Part shown: piece after piece, positions 53,190 to 63,890 of the stretch
Layout of the letters: each line of letters starts with the position of its first letter
How positions within the stretch are numbered: position 1 is the first letter of the stretch
Translations under genes and position numbers: made by a program
The notes under the pieces: generated by a model
Database searches by the model: none
What the model was told of the DNA's origin: nothing
Seen by the model: only the letters and a program-made list of their open reading frames with translations
NCBI GenBank assembly: GCA_028280115.1
Contig: JANQMJ010000015.1
Coordinates: 62,001 to 126,000, forward strand
Source: Parvularculaceae bacterium
GTDB lineage: Bacteria; Pseudomonadota; Alphaproteobacteria; Caulobacterales; Parvularculaceae
Reading direction: 5' to 3'
DNA: 64,000 nt

Positions 53190-54500
53190 CTATTGCGCCG
53201 GCGCGGGTTTCGCCTCGGGGGGCGGTTCCGCGTCGGCGGACGGTTCGGCCTTTTGACCTTTTTTGAGCACGGATTCAGCGATCGAACTGGGCAGCGTCTT
53301 GGGCTTTTCCATGATGCCGGCGAGCGGCAGAATGACCAGGAAGAAAATGAAGTAATACGCCGTCGCAATCTGGGACATCACGACATAGCTTCCTTCCGCC
53401 GGCTTGCCGCCGAGATAGCCCAGCGCGATACAGGCGACAACGAACAGGAAAAACCACAAACGCGTTTTCGGGCGATAACGCATGGAGCGAGTTTTCGACG
53501 TATCAAGCCACGGCAGGACGAACAGCACGAAGATCGACGCAAACATCGCAATGACCCCGCCAAGCTTCGATGAAATCGGGCCGATGTCGAACGTGATCGC
53601 GCGCAGGATGGCGTAGAACGGCAGGAAATACCATTCCGGCACGATCGAAGGCGGCGTCGACAGGGGATTGGCCGGAATATAATTGTCCGCGTGCCCCATG
53701 CCGTTGGGGTTAAAGAATACGAACGCCGCAAGGACGATTAAGAAAACCACGATCGCAAAGCTGTCCTTGACCGTGTAATAGGGATGGAATGGAATGGTGT
53801 CTTTTTTGACGTCCTTGACCTCGACGCCCGTCGGATTGTTGTTGCCGGGCACATGCAGCGCCCAGATGTGCAGGGCGACGACGCCGAAAATCGCAAACGG
53901 CAAAAGATAGTGCAGCGAGAAGAAGCGCGTCAGCGTCGGATTGTCGACGGCGAAGCCGCCCACCATCCAGATGCGGATGTCCTCGCCCACCAGCGGAATG
54001 GCGCTAAAGAGGTTGGTGATCACCTGGGCCGCCCAGAACGACATCTGACCCCACGGCAGGACATAGCCCATGAACGCCGTGGCGATCATCAGGACGAAAA
54101 TGATGACGCCGAGGATCCACAGGACTTCGCGCGGCTCCTTGTAGGAGCCGTAATAAAGGCCTCGAAACATGTGGATATAAGTGGCCAGGAAGAACAACGA
54201 CGCGCCGTTGGCGTGCATATAGCGCATCAGCCAGCCGTAATTGACGTCGCGCATGATGTGCTCGACGCTGTTAAACGCCATGTCGGCGTGGGGAATGTAA
54301 TGCATCGCCAAGATGACGCCGGTGATGATCTGGATGACCAGGCAAACCGCCAGGATGCCGCCGAACGTCCACCAGTAGTTCAGGTTTTTCGGCGTCGGAA
54401 AATCGACGAAACTGTCATGGGCGAGGCGAACCAGCGGCAGGCGTTTATCGAGCCACTTCTCAATGGCCGTGCCGGGATTGTAGGTCGACTGATGGCTCAT
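53190..54500 (-). CDS. petB: Cytochrome b of the bc1 complex
   Basis: 436 residues, eight membrane helices. [56 protein letters not shown] with heme-b histidines, [25 protein letters not shown] (Qo site), and [14 protein letters not shown] (PEWY). The C-terminal about 40 residues are a Lys/Pro/Ala/Glu tail. Central ubiquinol-oxidising subunit; 15 bases after petA. Confidence 0.96.
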   Translation of the reverse strand: MSHQSTYNPGTAIEKWLDKRLPLVRLAHDSFVDFPTPKNLNYWWTFGGILAVCLVIQIITGVILAMHYIPHADMAFNSVEHIMRDVNYGWLMRYMHANGASLFFLATYIHMFRGLYYGSYKEPREVLWILGVIIFVLMIATAFMGYVLPWGQMSFWAAQVITNLFSAIPLVGEDIRIWMVGGFAVDNPTLTRFFSLHYLLPFAIFGVVALHIWALHVPGNNNPTGVEVKDVKKDTIPFHPYYTVKDSFAIVVFLIVLAAFVFFNPNGMGHADNYIPANPLSTPPSIVPEWYFLPFYAILRAITFDIGPISSKLGGVIAMFASIFVLFVLPWLDTSKTRSMRYRPKTRLWFFLFVVACIALGYLGGKPAEGSYVVMSQIATAYYFIFFLVILPLAGIMEKPKTLPSSIAESVLKKGQKAEPSADAEPPPEAKPAPAQ

Positions 54501-54514
54501 GGGATAGATGTCTC

Positions 54515-55096
54515 CTAGCCGATCTTTACGAGCGTATCCGACACGAACTCGTAAGGCGGCACCTCAAGATTTGTGGGCGCCGGTCCCCGGCGAATGCGGC
54601 CGGCGAGATCGTAATGGGAACCGTGACAGGGGCAGAACCAGCCATTGAAGTCGCCGCGGTTCTCGCCCTGGGCGGTGCCCAGCGGCACGCAGCCGAGATG
54701 GGTGCATATGCCGGTCACAATCATCCATTTCGCATCGATGCGCCGATTGGCGTCCGACGCATCGGCCTCGCCGTCGGCGAGGTTTTCGTTGCGTGCGATC
54801 GGATCTTTAAGCGCAGACAGCGGCGTTTCTTCGGAAGCGGCGATTTCCGCCGCCGTGCGATGGCGGATCAAGACTGGCCTGCCCTGCCACATGACCTTGA
54901 TGGCCTGTCCTTCCGGCACGGCTGAAAGATCGACTTCCCGGGTGGACATGGCGAGCACGGAGGCGTCTGGGTTCATCTGATGCACCAGCGGCCACAGGAC
55001 GGCGCCGGCGCCGACCCCGGCGGTCACGGTTGCAAAAATATGAATAACGTCGCGGCGGGTCGGTTCGCCGTCCTGGCTCGTGTCTGCAGTCGTCAT
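54515..55096 (-). CDS. petA: Rieske iron-sulfur subunit of the bc1 complex
   Basis: 193 residues. Twin-arginine segment PTRRDVIHI before a membrane helix ([18 protein letters not shown]), conserved [11 protein letters not shown] hinge, cluster ligands in [10 protein letters not shown] and [13 protein letters not shown], and the end [13 protein letters not shown]. Head of petABC, divergent from trmL. Confidence 0.96.
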   Translation of the reverse strand: MTTADTSQDGEPTRRDVIHIFATVTAGVGAGAVLWPLVHQMNPDASVLAMSTREVDLSAVPEGQAIKVMWQGRPVLIRHRTAAEIAASEETPLSALKDPIARNENLADGEADASDANRRIDAKWMIVTGICTHLGCVPLGTAQGENRGDFNGWFCPCHGSHYDLAGRIRRGPAPTNLEVPPYEFVSDTLVKIG

Positions 55097-55235
55097 GGAT
55101 GTGCGGCCTCCGGAGATGGGCGCCCGAAGATAGGAATCGCGGCGTGTTTGGCATGGACGTTCTACAGAGTCTAGGCGGCGCGGGGCTGCGGCCTAGCGTC
55201 GCGACATATGGCGAAAGATATGCAAAAACAGCCCC

Positions 55236-55688
55236 ATGCGGCTGGCTCTCTACCAACCGGACATCCCCCAGAATGTCGGCGCGGCGATTCGCGCCGCCGC
55301 CTGTTTCGGCGTCGGCGTGGATATCATCGAGCCCTGCGGTTTTCCGCTCAACGCACCGGAAGTGCGCCGTGTGGCAATGGATTACGGCGCCTTGGCCGCG
55401 CCGGACGCCCATCGCAGCTGGGCGGCGTTTTGCAATGCGTACAATGGGCGGCGTCTCATGCTGCTCACCACCAAGGCGACCGCGTCGCTTTGGGACTTTC
55501 GTTTCGAGAGAAACGACATCGTGCTCGTGGGCCGGGAAAGCGCCGGCGCGCCGGACGAAGTCCATGCGCGGGCCGATGCGCGGCTATTCATCCCATTGGC
55601 GCCCGGCGCGCGCTCCTTCAATGTCGTTGTCGCAGCAGCCGTGGCGCTGGCTGAGGCCCGGCGGCAATTAGGATGGGACCAATCGTGA
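55236..55688 (+). CDS. trmL: tRNA (cytidine(34)-2'-O)-methyltransferase
   Basis: 150 residues, SPOUT fold. [69 protein letters not shown] and [15 protein letters not shown] are TrmL motifs. Methylates the wobble ribose of tRNA-Leu species. Its TGA overlaps the probable hemF start. Confidence 0.93.
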   Translation: MRLALYQPDIPQNVGAAIRAAACFGVGVDIIEPCGFPLNAPEVRRVAMDYGALAAPDAHRSWAAFCNAYNGRRLMLLTTKATASLWDFRFERNDIVLVGRESAGAPDEVHARADARLFIPLAPGARSFNVVVAAAVALAEARRQLGWDQS

Positions 55689-56560
55689 CTGACATCGACT
55701 CAAACAAAGAAAAAGCCAAAGCCTGGTTCGAAACCCTGCGCGATGATCTCTGCGCGGCCTTCGAACGCCTCGAAGACGACGCCGACGGGCTTTACGCCGA
55801 CATGGCGCCGGGCCGGTTCGAGCGTACGCCCTGGACCCGCGGCGACGGTTCCGAAGACCAGGGCGGCGGGGTCATGTCGCTTCTCAAAGGCCGCGTGTTT
55901 GAAAAAGCCGGCGTTCACACCTCCACCGTCTATGGCGAATTCTCGGAAGACTTCCGCAAGCAGATTCCCGGCGCCGAAGACGATCCGCGGTTCTGGGCCT
56001 CCGGCATTTCGCTGATTGTTCATCCGCGCAACCCGCATGCGCCGGCCGCGCATATGAACACGCGCATGATTGTCACCACCAAATGGTGGTTCGGCGGCGG
56101 CGGCGACTTAAATCCCATGCATCCCGATTATCGCAGCGAAACCCATGAAGACGCCGTCGCCTTTCATGCGGCGATGCAATCGGCCTGCGATCCGCACGAT
56201 CCGGAATATTTCCCGAAATTCAAGAAATGGTGCGATGAGTATTTCTTCTTGCCGCACCGCAACGAACCGCGCGGCGTCGGCGGGGTATTCTATGACCGCC
56301 ACAACACCGGCGACTGGGACAAGGACTTCGCGTTCACCCAGGATGTCGGTCGCGCGTTTCTCGATATCTACCCCAGGCTGGTGGCCGAACGCATGAACCA
56401 GCCCTGGACGGATGGCGACCGCGAAAAGCAACTCGTCCAGCGCGGTCGCTATGCCGAATTCAACCTGATGTACGATCGCGGCACGATTTTCGGCCTGAAA
56501 ACCGGCGGCAATGTCAATGCGATCCTCTCCTCCCTGCCGCCGGAAGCAACGTGGCCCTAG
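55685..56560 (+). CDS. hemF: Oxygen-dependent coproporphyrinogen III oxidase
   Basis: 291 residues from GTG at 55685, which overlaps the trmL stop (GTGA) and has GGATGGGA upstream; the ATG at 55673 is an alternative that adds four residues. [53 protein letters not shown] and [26 protein letters not shown] are HemF signatures. Oxidative decarboxylation in heme synthesis, aerobic branch. Confidence 0.95.
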   Translation: MTDIDSNKEKAKAWFETLRDDLCAAFERLEDDADGLYADMAPGRFERTPWTRGDGSEDQGGGVMSLLKGRVFEKAGVHTSTVYGEFSEDFRKQIPGAEDDPRFWASGISLIVHPRNPHAPAAHMNTRMIVTTKWWFGGGGDLNPMHPDYRSETHEDAVAFHAAMQSACDPHDPEYFPKFKKWCDEYFFLPHRNEPRGVGGVFYDRHNTGDWDKDFAFTQDVGRAFLDIYPRLVAERMNQPWTDGDREKQLVQRGRYAEFNLMYDRGTIFGLKTGGNVNAILSSLPPEATWP

Positions 56561-56620
56561 CCTTTTGAGCGGTTTTAAGGGAACCTGCGGTGTTCAGTAT
56601 GGGACTGCGGGAGGGCGCAC

Positions 56621-57367
56621 ATGACTCACATGAAAATCAACCGCCGCACGCTGTTCGTCGTCGGCCTTGGGGCCGCGGCGTCGGCCTGCACGACCGCCGA
56701 GCAGCAGGCGATCCTGGACAGCGTGCTCAGCGGAACAGCTGGCGGCGCACCCGGCCTGAGCGAAGCGGACGCCGCGGCGGGCATTCGCGCCGCACTGAAC
56801 AACGGGATCGCCCACGCCGTCGCCACGGTCGGACGGCGCGGCGGGTATCTCAACGATCCGGCCATTCGCATCCCCCTGCCCGGCTTCCTGCGCGACGCGC
56901 AATCAACGCTTTCCAGGATCGGGATGTCGGGCGCGCTCGACGATCTTGAAACCCAGCTCAACAGAGGCGCGGAAGCGGCCGCGCCCGTCGCCCGGGATAT
57001 CTTTCTCGACGCCATCCGAGGCCTGACCATTCGCGACGCCATCGGCATCGTGCGCGGTCCCTCCAACGCAGCGACGCAATATCTGCAGCGCACGACGACG
57101 CCGACATTGACGGGCCTTTTCCGTCCGATCACGGTGACGGCGCTTGAGCAGGCGGGCGCCATGCGCACTTACGACAATCTCGTCGGGCGCCTGCGGAATA
57201 TTCCCTTAGCGCCGCAATATGGCGAGGACGCCAAGAACGATCTCATCGATCACGGCGTCGAGAAAGGGCTGGACGGGCTGTTTCACTATATCGGCAAGGA
57301 AGAAGCGGCGATCCGCGCCAATCCCGCCAAGCGCACGTCGGAAATCCTCCGCCGGGTGTTCGGCTGA
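56621..57367 (+). CDS. DUF4197 lipoprotein
   Basis: 248 residues. N-terminus KINRRTLFVVGLGAAASACTT carries a lipobox (AASAC), so export and lipidation are expected; a start at the second ATG (56630) is equally good. GLSEADAAAGIRAALNNGIAHAVATVGRRGGYLNDPAIRIPLP and DAIGIVRGPSNAATQYLQRTT match DUF4197. Function unknown, periplasmic face of a membrane. Confidence 0.85.
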   Translation: MTHMKINRRTLFVVGLGAAASACTTAEQQAILDSVLSGTAGGAPGLSEADAAAGIRAALNNGIAHAVATVGRRGGYLNDPAIRIPLPGFLRDAQSTLSRIGMSGALDDLETQLNRGAEAAAPVARDIFLDAIRGLTIRDAIGIVRGPSNAATQYLQRTTTPTLTGLFRPITVTALEQAGAMRTYDNLVGRLRNIPLAPQYGEDAKNDLIDHGVEKGLDGLFHYIGKEEAAIRANPAKRTSEILRRVFG

Positions 57368-57482
57368 GCGCATTTATTAACGAAACGCCGGCGTGACGAA
57401 ATCGAACATCCGCAATTTTCATTGCGGCTCGAAACCGATAGGATCGGCTGAGAGCCTCGTTACGAAATAACAAGCAGGCCCC

Positions 57483-58973
57483 ATGCCGGATTTCGAAGCG
57501 CCTTACATTCTCGCCATCGATCAGGGCACGACATCAAGCCGCGCCATGGTGTTCGATCACGCAGGTCGGGTCGTCGCCGTCGCGCAGAAGGAATTCGAAC
57601 AGCTCTATCCGAATGACGGCTGGGTCGAACATGATCCGGAGAAAATCTGGAAGACAACGCTCGACGTCTCACGCGAGGCGTTCACAAAGGCGGAAAAAAA
57701 CGGCGGCGAAATCGCCGCGGTCGGCATCGCCAATCAGCGCGAGACGACGATCATGTGGGACCGCGCGACCGGCGAGCCGATATATAACGCCATCGTCTGG
57801 CAGGATCGGCGCACGGCGGACGCATGCAAGGCGCTGCGTGAAGATAGCCTGGAGCCCCATGTCGCCGCGCGCACGGGCCTGTTGCTCGATCCTTATTTTT
57901 CCGCGTCCAAGGCGGCATGGATTCTCGACCATGTGGAAGGCGCGAGCGAGCGAGCGGAAAAGGGCGATATCGCGTTTGGCACGGTCGACAGTTTTCTGAT
58001 CCATCGTCTGACGGACGGCAAGGTTCACGCAACCGACGCCACCAACGCCAGCCGCACCTGCCTTTTCAATATTCACACGCAGCAATGGGACGAAGCGCTG
58101 CTCAAACTCTTCCGCGTGCCGCGCGCCTGTCTTCCCGACGTCTTTGACTGCGCGGCCGACTACGGCGAAACCGATCCGAACATATTCGGCCGGCCGATCC
58201 CGATCGCCGGCGTCGCAGGCGACCAGCAGGCGGCCGCCATCGGGCAGGCCTGTTTCGAACCGGGCGCGGTCAAGAGCACTTACGGCACGGGCTGTTTCGT
58301 CCTTGTGCATACGGGTGCCGAAGCCGTCGCCTCGCAGAACAAGCTGCTGGCGACCGTCGCCTATCGCCTGGGGGGCGAAACCAGCTACGCGCTTGAAGGA
58401 TCGATTTTCATCGCCGGCGCCGCAGTGCAGTGGCTGCGCGACGAACTCAAGATCATCAAGGATGCGGCTGAATCCGCAACGCTGGCCGAAAGCATTTCGT
58501 CCAATAACGGCGTTTATCTTGTGCCAGCCTTCACCGGCCTTGGCGCGCCGCACTGGGCGCCGGATGCGCGCGGGTTGATTACCGGCCTGACCCGCGGCGC
58601 CGGACGCGCCGAGATCGCGCGCGCCGCCCTTGAATCCGTCGCCTATCAGACCGCGGACCTGATGGACGCCATCGCTCGGGACGGCGTTGCGCTCAAGGCG
58701 CTGCGGGTCGACGGCGGCATGGTCGCCAATGACTGGACCATGCAGTTTCTCGCGGACATTCTCGGATTTCCCGTGGAGCGCCCGAAAGTGCTCGAAACGA
58801 CCGCGCTCGGCGCGGCCTATCTCGCCGGACTGCAGACCGGGCTTTATCAGGATACGGACGAGATCGCCAAACAATGGCGCCTCGACGCCCGTTTCCAGCC
58901 GGCCATGGCCGCGGAGGAGCGAAATCGCTGTCTTTCAGGCTGGCAGAAAGCGCTTAAGCGAACGCTTGGCTGA
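57483..58973 (+). CDS. glpK: Glycerol kinase
   Basis: 496 residues, FGGY family. [10 protein letters not shown] at 11-20, [49 protein letters not shown] and [15 protein letters not shown]-dependent phosphorylation of glycerol. No glpF, glpD or glpR is near, so the gene appears to be monocistronic or paired only with the CoA transferase gene 76 bases downstream. Confidence 0.96.
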   Translation: MPDFEAPYILAIDQGTTSSRAMVFDHAGRVVAVAQKEFEQLYPNDGWVEHDPEKIWKTTLDVSREAFTKAEKNGGEIAAVGIANQRETTIMWDRATGEPIYNAIVWQDRRTADACKALREDSLEPHVAARTGLLLDPYFSASKAAWILDHVEGASERAEKGDIAFGTVDSFLIHRLTDGKVHATDATNASRTCLFNIHTQQWDEALLKLFRVPRACLPDVFDCAADYGETDPNIFGRPIPIAGVAGDQQAAAIGQACFEPGAVKSTYGTGCFVLVHTGAEAVASQNKLLATVAYRLGGETSYALEGSIFIAGAAVQWLRDELKIIKDAAESATLAESISSNNGVYLVPAFTGLGAPHWAPDARGLITGLTRGAGRAEIARAALESVAYQTADLMDAIARDGVALKALRVDGGMVANDWTMQFLADILGFPVERPKVLETTALGAAYLAGLQTGLYQDTDEIAKQWRLDARFQPAMAAEERNRCLSGWQKALKRTLG

Positions 58974-59049
58974 CTCCGAAAGCGCAACGCAACGCGCGCC
59001 AGCCGGCGACGACCTTGACACCCATGGCGGCGGCGGGAAGTCTGCCGCC

Positions 59050-60099
59050 ATGGATATTCTCAACGGCGTCAAGATCGTCGAATTCGAAGCCATCGGGCCG
59101 GGCCCCTTTTGCGGCATGCACCTGGCCGACCTCGGCGCCGAGGTCCTGCTTGTCGAGCGGCCGAAACACCCGGGATCGACGGGCGAAAGCGATCCGCAAG
59201 ACATCTTAAAACGGGGCAAGCGGTCGATCGCGCTTGATCTCAAATCGCCGGAAGGCAAGGAAGCGGCGCTGAAGCTCATCTCCGACGCAGACGGTCTGAT
59301 CGAAGGCATGCGCCCCGGCGTCATGGAGCGGCTCGGGCTCGGTCCGGAACCATGTCTTAAAGTCAATCCTGCGCTGGTTTACGGACGCATCACCGGCTGG
59401 GGCCAAACCGGACCCCTCGCCCGCGCCGCCGGTCATGACATCAACTATCTCGCCCTGTCGGGCGCGCTTTGGTATGCGGGCGAGCCCGGCTCGGCGCCGT
59501 TTACGCCGCCGACGCTGCTCGGCGATATCGGCGGCGGCGCACTTTATCTCACCATCGGCCTGCTCGCCGGCATCATGAAAGCCCGCGCAACCGGCAAGGG
59601 CGACGTCGTCGACGCGGCGGTTGTCGACGGCGCCGCGCATATGTCGACCTTGCTGCTCAGTCTCTTGGCGCACGGCCATATGAAAGACGAGCGCGGGCAA
59701 AGCCTGCTCGACGGCCCGCACTGGTATCAATCTTATGTCTGCGCCGACGGGGAATATGTCACCGTCGGGTCATTGGAGCCGAAATTCTATGGCGAGCTCC
59801 TCGATCGTCTCGAACTCGCCGACGATCCGGCTTTTGCCAGCCAGTACGATCCAACGCTCTGGCCGCAGCAGAGATTGGCGTTCGCGGATTTGTTCCGGAC
59901 AAAAACCAGCGAAGAATGGCGCAGCATTCTTGAAGGAACCGACGCCTGTTTCGCGCCCGTGCTCACGCCGCGCCGCGCCGCCGCACATCCCCACATCAAA
60001 AATCGCGGCTGCTATTATGAAGAGAACGGCGTATTGCAGGCGCGCCCGGCGCCGAGATTTTCATCCCAAAACGACGGCGATCCCAAGCCCGGACTATAA
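59050..60099 (+). CDS. CaiB/BaiF family CoA transferase or racemase
   Basis: 349 residues from ATG at 59050. MDILNGVKIVEFEAIGPGPFCGMHLADLGAEVLLVERP, RGKRSIALDLKSPEGKEAAL, GRITGWGQTGPLARAAGHDINYLALSGAL and the catalytic Asp in GKGDVVDAAVVDG. The GHDINYLALSG segment and length favour alpha-methylacyl-CoA racemase over CoA transferase. Follows glpK on the same strand; its 3' end overlaps the convergent flavoprotein gene by 6 bases. Confidence 0.87.
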   Translation: MDILNGVKIVEFEAIGPGPFCGMHLADLGAEVLLVERPKHPGSTGESDPQDILKRGKRSIALDLKSPEGKEAALKLISDADGLIEGMRPGVMERLGLGPEPCLKVNPALVYGRITGWGQTGPLARAAGHDINYLALSGALWYAGEPGSAPFTPPTLLGDIGGGALYLTIGLLAGIMKARATGKGDVVDAAVVDGAAHMSTLLLSLLAHGHMKDERGQSLLDGPHWYQSYVCADGEYVTVGSLEPKFYGELLDRLELADDPAFASQYDPTLWPQQRLAFADLFRTKTSEEWRSILEGTDACFAPVLTPRRAAAHPHIKNRGCYYEENGVLQARPAPRFSSQNDGDPKPGL

Positions 60100-61320
60100 A
60101 GCAAGGTCTTTTAGCGGCGCATCCGGATCGGCGAGCCGCTCAGCATCGATCGGCGCGCCGTCGATGATGAGCTTGCGGCTCTGTACGTAATCCTTGGCGC
60201 AATTGACGCCGTCGAGCGCCAGCAAACGATCGCCTTTGAGATAGGCGACGCTGAAGCTGCGCGAGGCCGGGTCGCCGCGCACGACCGTCCTGTCGTATCC
60301 AACCGACAGGCCCATGGTCTGAAGTTTGAGATCGTACTGATCTGACCAGAACCAGGGAATGGCGCCATACGCAACCGGCTTGCCGGCGATCGCTTTTGCC
60401 GCCACGGCGCCTTGGTCGTTAGCATTTTGTACGGATTCAATGCGGAGCATTTCGCCGCCGGCGAACGTGTTGGCGTGCAAGGCGCAATCGCCGATCGCAT
60501 AGATGTCCGGCAGGCTGGTGCGGCACTCAGCGTCAACCGCGACGCCGTTGCCGCCCCTGGCGCCCGCCGCCGACAGCGGCGCGGTTTCCGGATCGATGCC
60601 GATGCCGACGATCACCATCTGCGCGTCGAAAACGCTCCCATCCGCCAGCCGGACGCCGCTTGCGCGCGTTTCGCCGAGAATGCGTTCGACCATCGCGCCG
60701 AGATGAATATCGACGCCGCGGGCGCGGTGTTCGGTTTCGAAGAAGCGCGAAAGCGGTTCGGCGGCGACGCGCGCAAGCACACGGTCAAGCGCCTCGAGCA
60801 GAACGACTTTCTTTCCCAGTTGGGTAAGCGACGCTGCGGCCTCGAGCCCGATATAGCCGCCTCCAACAATGACGACCCGCCCGACCGCCGGCAATTCGGC
60901 CATGATACGATCTGCATCGGCGCGCGCGCGAAGCGTATGCACCCCCGGCAGATCGGCGCCCGCGCAGGTCAGCCGCCGCGGCGCGCCGCCCGCCGCCCAG
61001 ACGAGATGTCGATAACCGATGACGTCGCCGCCATCGGTCGTGACGCAATGGCGGTCCGGATCAATGGTTTGAACCCTGGTTGCGAGGCGAAAGTCGATCG
61101 CGCGATCGCGCCAGAACGCCTCCGGCCGGAGCAATAGTCGGTCAAACGTCTTGCCGCCCGCCAGATAGTCTTTCGACAAGGGCGGGCGCTCATAAGGCGG
61201 ATCGGGTTCCTCGCCCACGACGAGCACGCGTCCTTCGACTTTCTCTTTACGCAATGCAATGGCGCACGCCGATCCCCCGTGGCCGGCGCCGACAATCAAC
61301 ACATGAGCGTCTTCATTCAT
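60094..61320 (-). CDS. FAD-dependent NAD(P)H:ferredoxin reductase-like protein
   Basis: 408 residues from ATG at 61320 (the frame runs back through tRNA-Leu). FAD motif HVLIVGAGHGGSACAIALRK, PPYERPPLSKDYLAG, NAD motif VVIVGGGYIGLEAAASL, DIYAIGDCALHAN, and QNANDQGAVAAKAI with IPWFWSDQYDLKLQ. This is the BphA4/rhodocoxin/putidaredoxin reductase group. It could feed electrons to a ferredoxin for P450s or Rieske oxygenases; whether it serves the oxygenase of the left block is unknown. Confidence 0.87.
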   Translation of the reverse strand: MNEDAHVLIVGAGHGGSACAIALRKEKVEGRVLVVGEEPDPPYERPPLSKDYLAGGKTFDRLLLRPEAFWRDRAIDFRLATRVQTIDPDRHCVTTDGGDVIGYRHLVWAAGGAPRRLTCAGADLPGVHTLRARADADRIMAELPAVGRVVIVGGGYIGLEAAASLTQLGKKVVLLEALDRVLARVAAEPLSRFFETEHRARGVDIHLGAMVERILGETRASGVRLADGSVFDAQMVIVGIGIDPETAPLSAAGARGGNGVAVDAECRTSLPDIYAIGDCALHANTFAGGEMLRIESVQNANDQGAVAAKAIAGKPVAYGAIPWFWSDQYDLKLQTMGLSVGYDRTVVRGDPASRSFSVAYLKGDRLLALDGVNCAKDYVQSRKLIIDGAPIDAERLADPDAPLKDLAL

Positions 61321-61405
61321 ACAGCCGCTTTCTAATTGCGCGAATTCGTCGCCGCGCTCATTCGCAAAGGCACCATGGGCGAATAAAAGAGAATGCGCCA
61401 GTTCG

Positions 61406-61492
61406 TGGTGCGGACGGTGGGACTCGAACCCACACGGGCTTTCGCCCAACGGATTTTAAGTCCGTTGCGTCTACCGGTTCCGCCACGTCCGC
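61406..61492 (-). tRNA. tRNA-Leu (anticodon TAA)
   Basis: 87 bases with encoded CCA and a long variable arm (GGGCGAAAGCCC), class II. Acceptor GCGGACG/CGTCCGC, anticodon stem ACGGA/TCCGT with loop CTTAAAA, T-arm GTGGGTTCGAGTCCCAC. Confidence 0.97.
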
Positions 61493-61508
61493 GCCGGGAG
61501 AGCGGCCT

Positions 61509-62888
61509 TTAGCACTCAACGACATTCACCGCCAGTCCGCCCTCGCTGGTTTCCTTATACTTTCGCGACATGTCCATGCCGGTCTGGCGCATCGCTTCGA
61601 TCACCTGATCGAGCGAGACTTTGTGTTCATCCGACGCGCGAAGCGCCAGACGCGCGGCGTTGACCGCCTTGACCGCGCCGATAGCGTTGCGCTCGATGCA
61701 GGGAATTTGCACCAGACCGCCGACCGGATCGCATGTCAGGCCGAGATTATGCTCCATGCCGATCTCGGCGGCGTGTTCCACCTGGGTCGGCTCGCCGCCC
61801 CATACCGCAGCGAGCGCGCCAGCGGCCATGGAACACGCCACGCCCACTTCGCCCTGGCAGCCCATTTCAGCGCCGGATATCGATGCGCGCTGCTTATAGA
61901 GCATGCCGATTCCCGCCGCCGTCAGCAGAAAGATGCGGATATGGCCGATATCGACCTCGTCCTGGGCGCAATAATGTTTGAGCACGGCCGGGATGATTCC
62001 CGCGGCGCCGTTGGTCGGCGCCGTGACGACCCGGCCGCCGGCGGCGTTTTCCTCATTGACCGCCATGGCGTAGACATTGAGCCAGTCGAACAACTGCTCG
62101 CGCTCATTGGCGAGCGGGACATCGGACAATTTGCGGTAAAGCGCCGGCGCCCGCCGTTTCACATTCAGCCCGCCGGGCAACCGGCCTTCGGTTCTTAGCC
62201 CGCGTTCGATGCAATCGCGCATGGCGGCCCAGATGCCGTCGAGCATCCGTTCCGTTTCCACGCGCGGGCGCAGGGCGTCTTCGTTTCCGAGAATGACGTC
62301 GTGGACCTGCAGATTCTTTTCGCGGCATATCGCCATCAGTTCGTCGGCGGAAGAGAATCTGTTCATCCGGGCGTGCGGGTGGTGCGCTTTAAAACTGCCT
62401 TCTGAAGTCGTCTTGAGTTGCTCCGCCGTGGAAATAAACCCGCCGCCGATCGAATAATAGGTCTGCTCGAACAATGGTGCGCCATCCGCATCCAAAAGGC
62501 GCAGGGCCATCTCATTTGAATGAAGTTCGGGAATGATGTCGGTGCGAAAATCAATGTCCTTTGCGGGATCGAATGCAATTTCGCGCCCGCCATGGAGCCG
62601 CAGCCGCTTCTGTTCGCGGACGTCGCCGACCGCCGCGTCGGCTTCGTCGGGATCGGTTTTATCGGGCGCATAGCCCATCAGCCCAAGCATGACGGCCTTG
62701 TCGGTACCGTGGCCAAGACCGGTAAGGGCGAGCGAACCGTGCAGATCGACCGCAACGCGCGCCGCTTTTTCCAGAACGCCGGCGCTCGCGGCTTCGTTCA
62801 AAAAGCGCAGCGCAATGCGCATGGGACCGACCGTGTGCGACGAGGACGGCCCGATGCCGATTTTAAAAATGTCAAAAACGCTGAGCAT
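61509..62888 (-). CDS. sdaA: L-serine ammonia-lyase (iron-sulfur, single chain)
   Basis: 459 residues. N-terminal beta domain [26 protein letters not shown], then alpha domain with [50 protein letters not shown]. The cysteines in those three segments fit the [4Fe-4S] ligands. Deaminates L-serine to pyruvate. Its ATG directly follows the stop of the cytochrome-like lipoprotein gene. Confidence 0.95.
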   Translation of the reverse strand: MLSVFDIFKIGIGPSSSHTVGPMRIALRFLNEAASAGVLEKAARVAVDLHGSLALTGLGHGTDKAVMLGLMGYAPDKTDPDEADAAVGDVREQKRLRLHGGREIAFDPAKDIDFRTDIIPELHSNEMALRLLDADGAPLFEQTYYSIGGGFISTAEQLKTTSEGSFKAHHPHARMNRFSSADELMAICREKNLQVHDVILGNEDALRPRVETERMLDGIWAAMRDCIERGLRTEGRLPGGLNVKRRAPALYRKLSDVPLANEREQLFDWLNVYAMAVNEENAAGGRVVTAPTNGAAGIIPAVLKHYCAQDEVDIGHIRIFLLTAAGIGMLYKQRASISGAEMGCQGEVGVACSMAAGALAAVWGGEPTQVEHAAEIGMEHNLGLTCDPVGGLVQIPCIERNAIGAVKAVNAARLALRASDEHKVSLDQVIEAMRQTGMDMSRKYKETSEGGLAVNVVEC

Positions 62889-63890
62889 TCATTCTTTCAC
62901 TTCGCCGATGGTTTTGAGGGCAGCTTCGAGCCTGTCTATATCGTAAAGCGACAGGCGTCGATGGGCGTTAAGATCGCTTAGGACGAGGTCCATTGCAGCG
63001 ATAGCGCTTTCGATCTGGTTTGCAGTGGAAATGGCATCGCCGGAGAGCGCCGACCGGGCGGCGGCGAGTTTCCCGGCGAGGCTTTCCAGTCCCTCCCGCT
63101 GAGGCGCAAGGTCCGGTCCGGCGAAGCGTTCATGAATGCGGCCGAGCGCCGATTGCGCGCTGACCAGCAGAAAATCGGCCGCCGCTTCATCGCCCCGCCG
63201 TAGGGCTTGGCCAACCGCAGTTAACGCCCGCGCTACATCGGCCATGTCGCGCCGAACGTTGCGCGGCGCAGCGCCGGAACAGGCCGCCGGATCAAGCCAG
63301 GCGACATAAGCTTCAAGCCCGCGCAGGACAATGTCCGGCGGCGGCGCGCCCTGAAACTCGTCGGTCACAGCGCTTGCGATGAAGGCATGAAGGCTCGGCG
63401 CCGGCGCATGCGCGCCGAAAGCGTCCTTGCCGGCGATCCCCACGAGACTCGGAATGGGGACCGGATTGAAAACCCCATCCTCGCGCACCTTGCTGAATAG
63501 CGATGACGTAACGTCCGCGGTTCCGGGGGCGCCGGAAAGGCCCGCCAGGAAAAACGCCGAATTGTCATGACCGTCGCGGTGACAGCTGGCGCAGGAGAGC
63601 CCGCCCCGCGCCGCCTGCCCGCCGAACAGGAGCGGGCTTGAAAACGCCGCGCGGCCGACTTCAACCAGATAGGCGTCTTCGCTTTTTGTCGGCGACCGCA
63701 AGCATTCGCCTGGCGATTGCGTCAGGATACGGAGCTTATCGGCGTCTGGCGCGATCCAGGCGAGTTCCGTCAACAGCGCCTGTTCAGCCGAAACCGAAAG
63801 ACCGGACGCCGATGCGCTGTCCGGCGTCGGATCGCTAAGGCATCCCGAGACGGCGAGGGAAAGGCCGGCGAGAACGACGCGTCTCGTCAA
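62889..63890 (-). CDS. Mono-heme cytochrome c lipoprotein, CCP/MauG N-domain-like
   Basis: 333 residues. Lipobox LAVSGC near residue 17 and a single heme motif CASCH in LFGGQAARGGLSCASCHRDGHDN, followed by the DGVFNPVPIPSLVGIAGKDAFG segment typical of cytochrome c peroxidase/MauG N-terminal domains. A second heme domain is missing; instead the last about 130 residues are helical (RNVRRDMADVARALTAVGQALRRG onward). TTG start at 63890 overlaps the upstream TGA, with AGGAA upstream. Probably a periplasmic electron carrier; partner unknown. Confidence 0.72.
   Translation of the reverse strand: MTRRVVLAGLSLAVSGCLSDPTPDSASASGLSVSAEQALLTELAWIAPDADKLRILTQSPGECLRSPTKSEDAYLVEVGRAAFSSPLLFGGQAARGGLSCASCHRDGHDNSAFFLAGLSGAPGTADVTSSLFSKVREDGVFNPVPIPSLVGIAGKDAFGAHAPAPSLHAFIASAVTDEFQGAPPPDIVLRGLEAYVAWLDPAACSGAAPRNVRRDMADVARALTAVGQALRRGDEAAADFLLVSAQSALGRIHERFAGPDLAPQREGLESLAGKLAAARSALSGDAISTANQIESAIAAMDLVLSDLNAHRRLSLYDIDRLEAALKTIGEVKE

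Noticed and set aside
57410..57427. Hairpin CCGCAAT/ATTGCGG between DUF4197 and glpK as a terminator
   Set aside because: Short 7-bp stem without a T-run; not distinguishable from chance.
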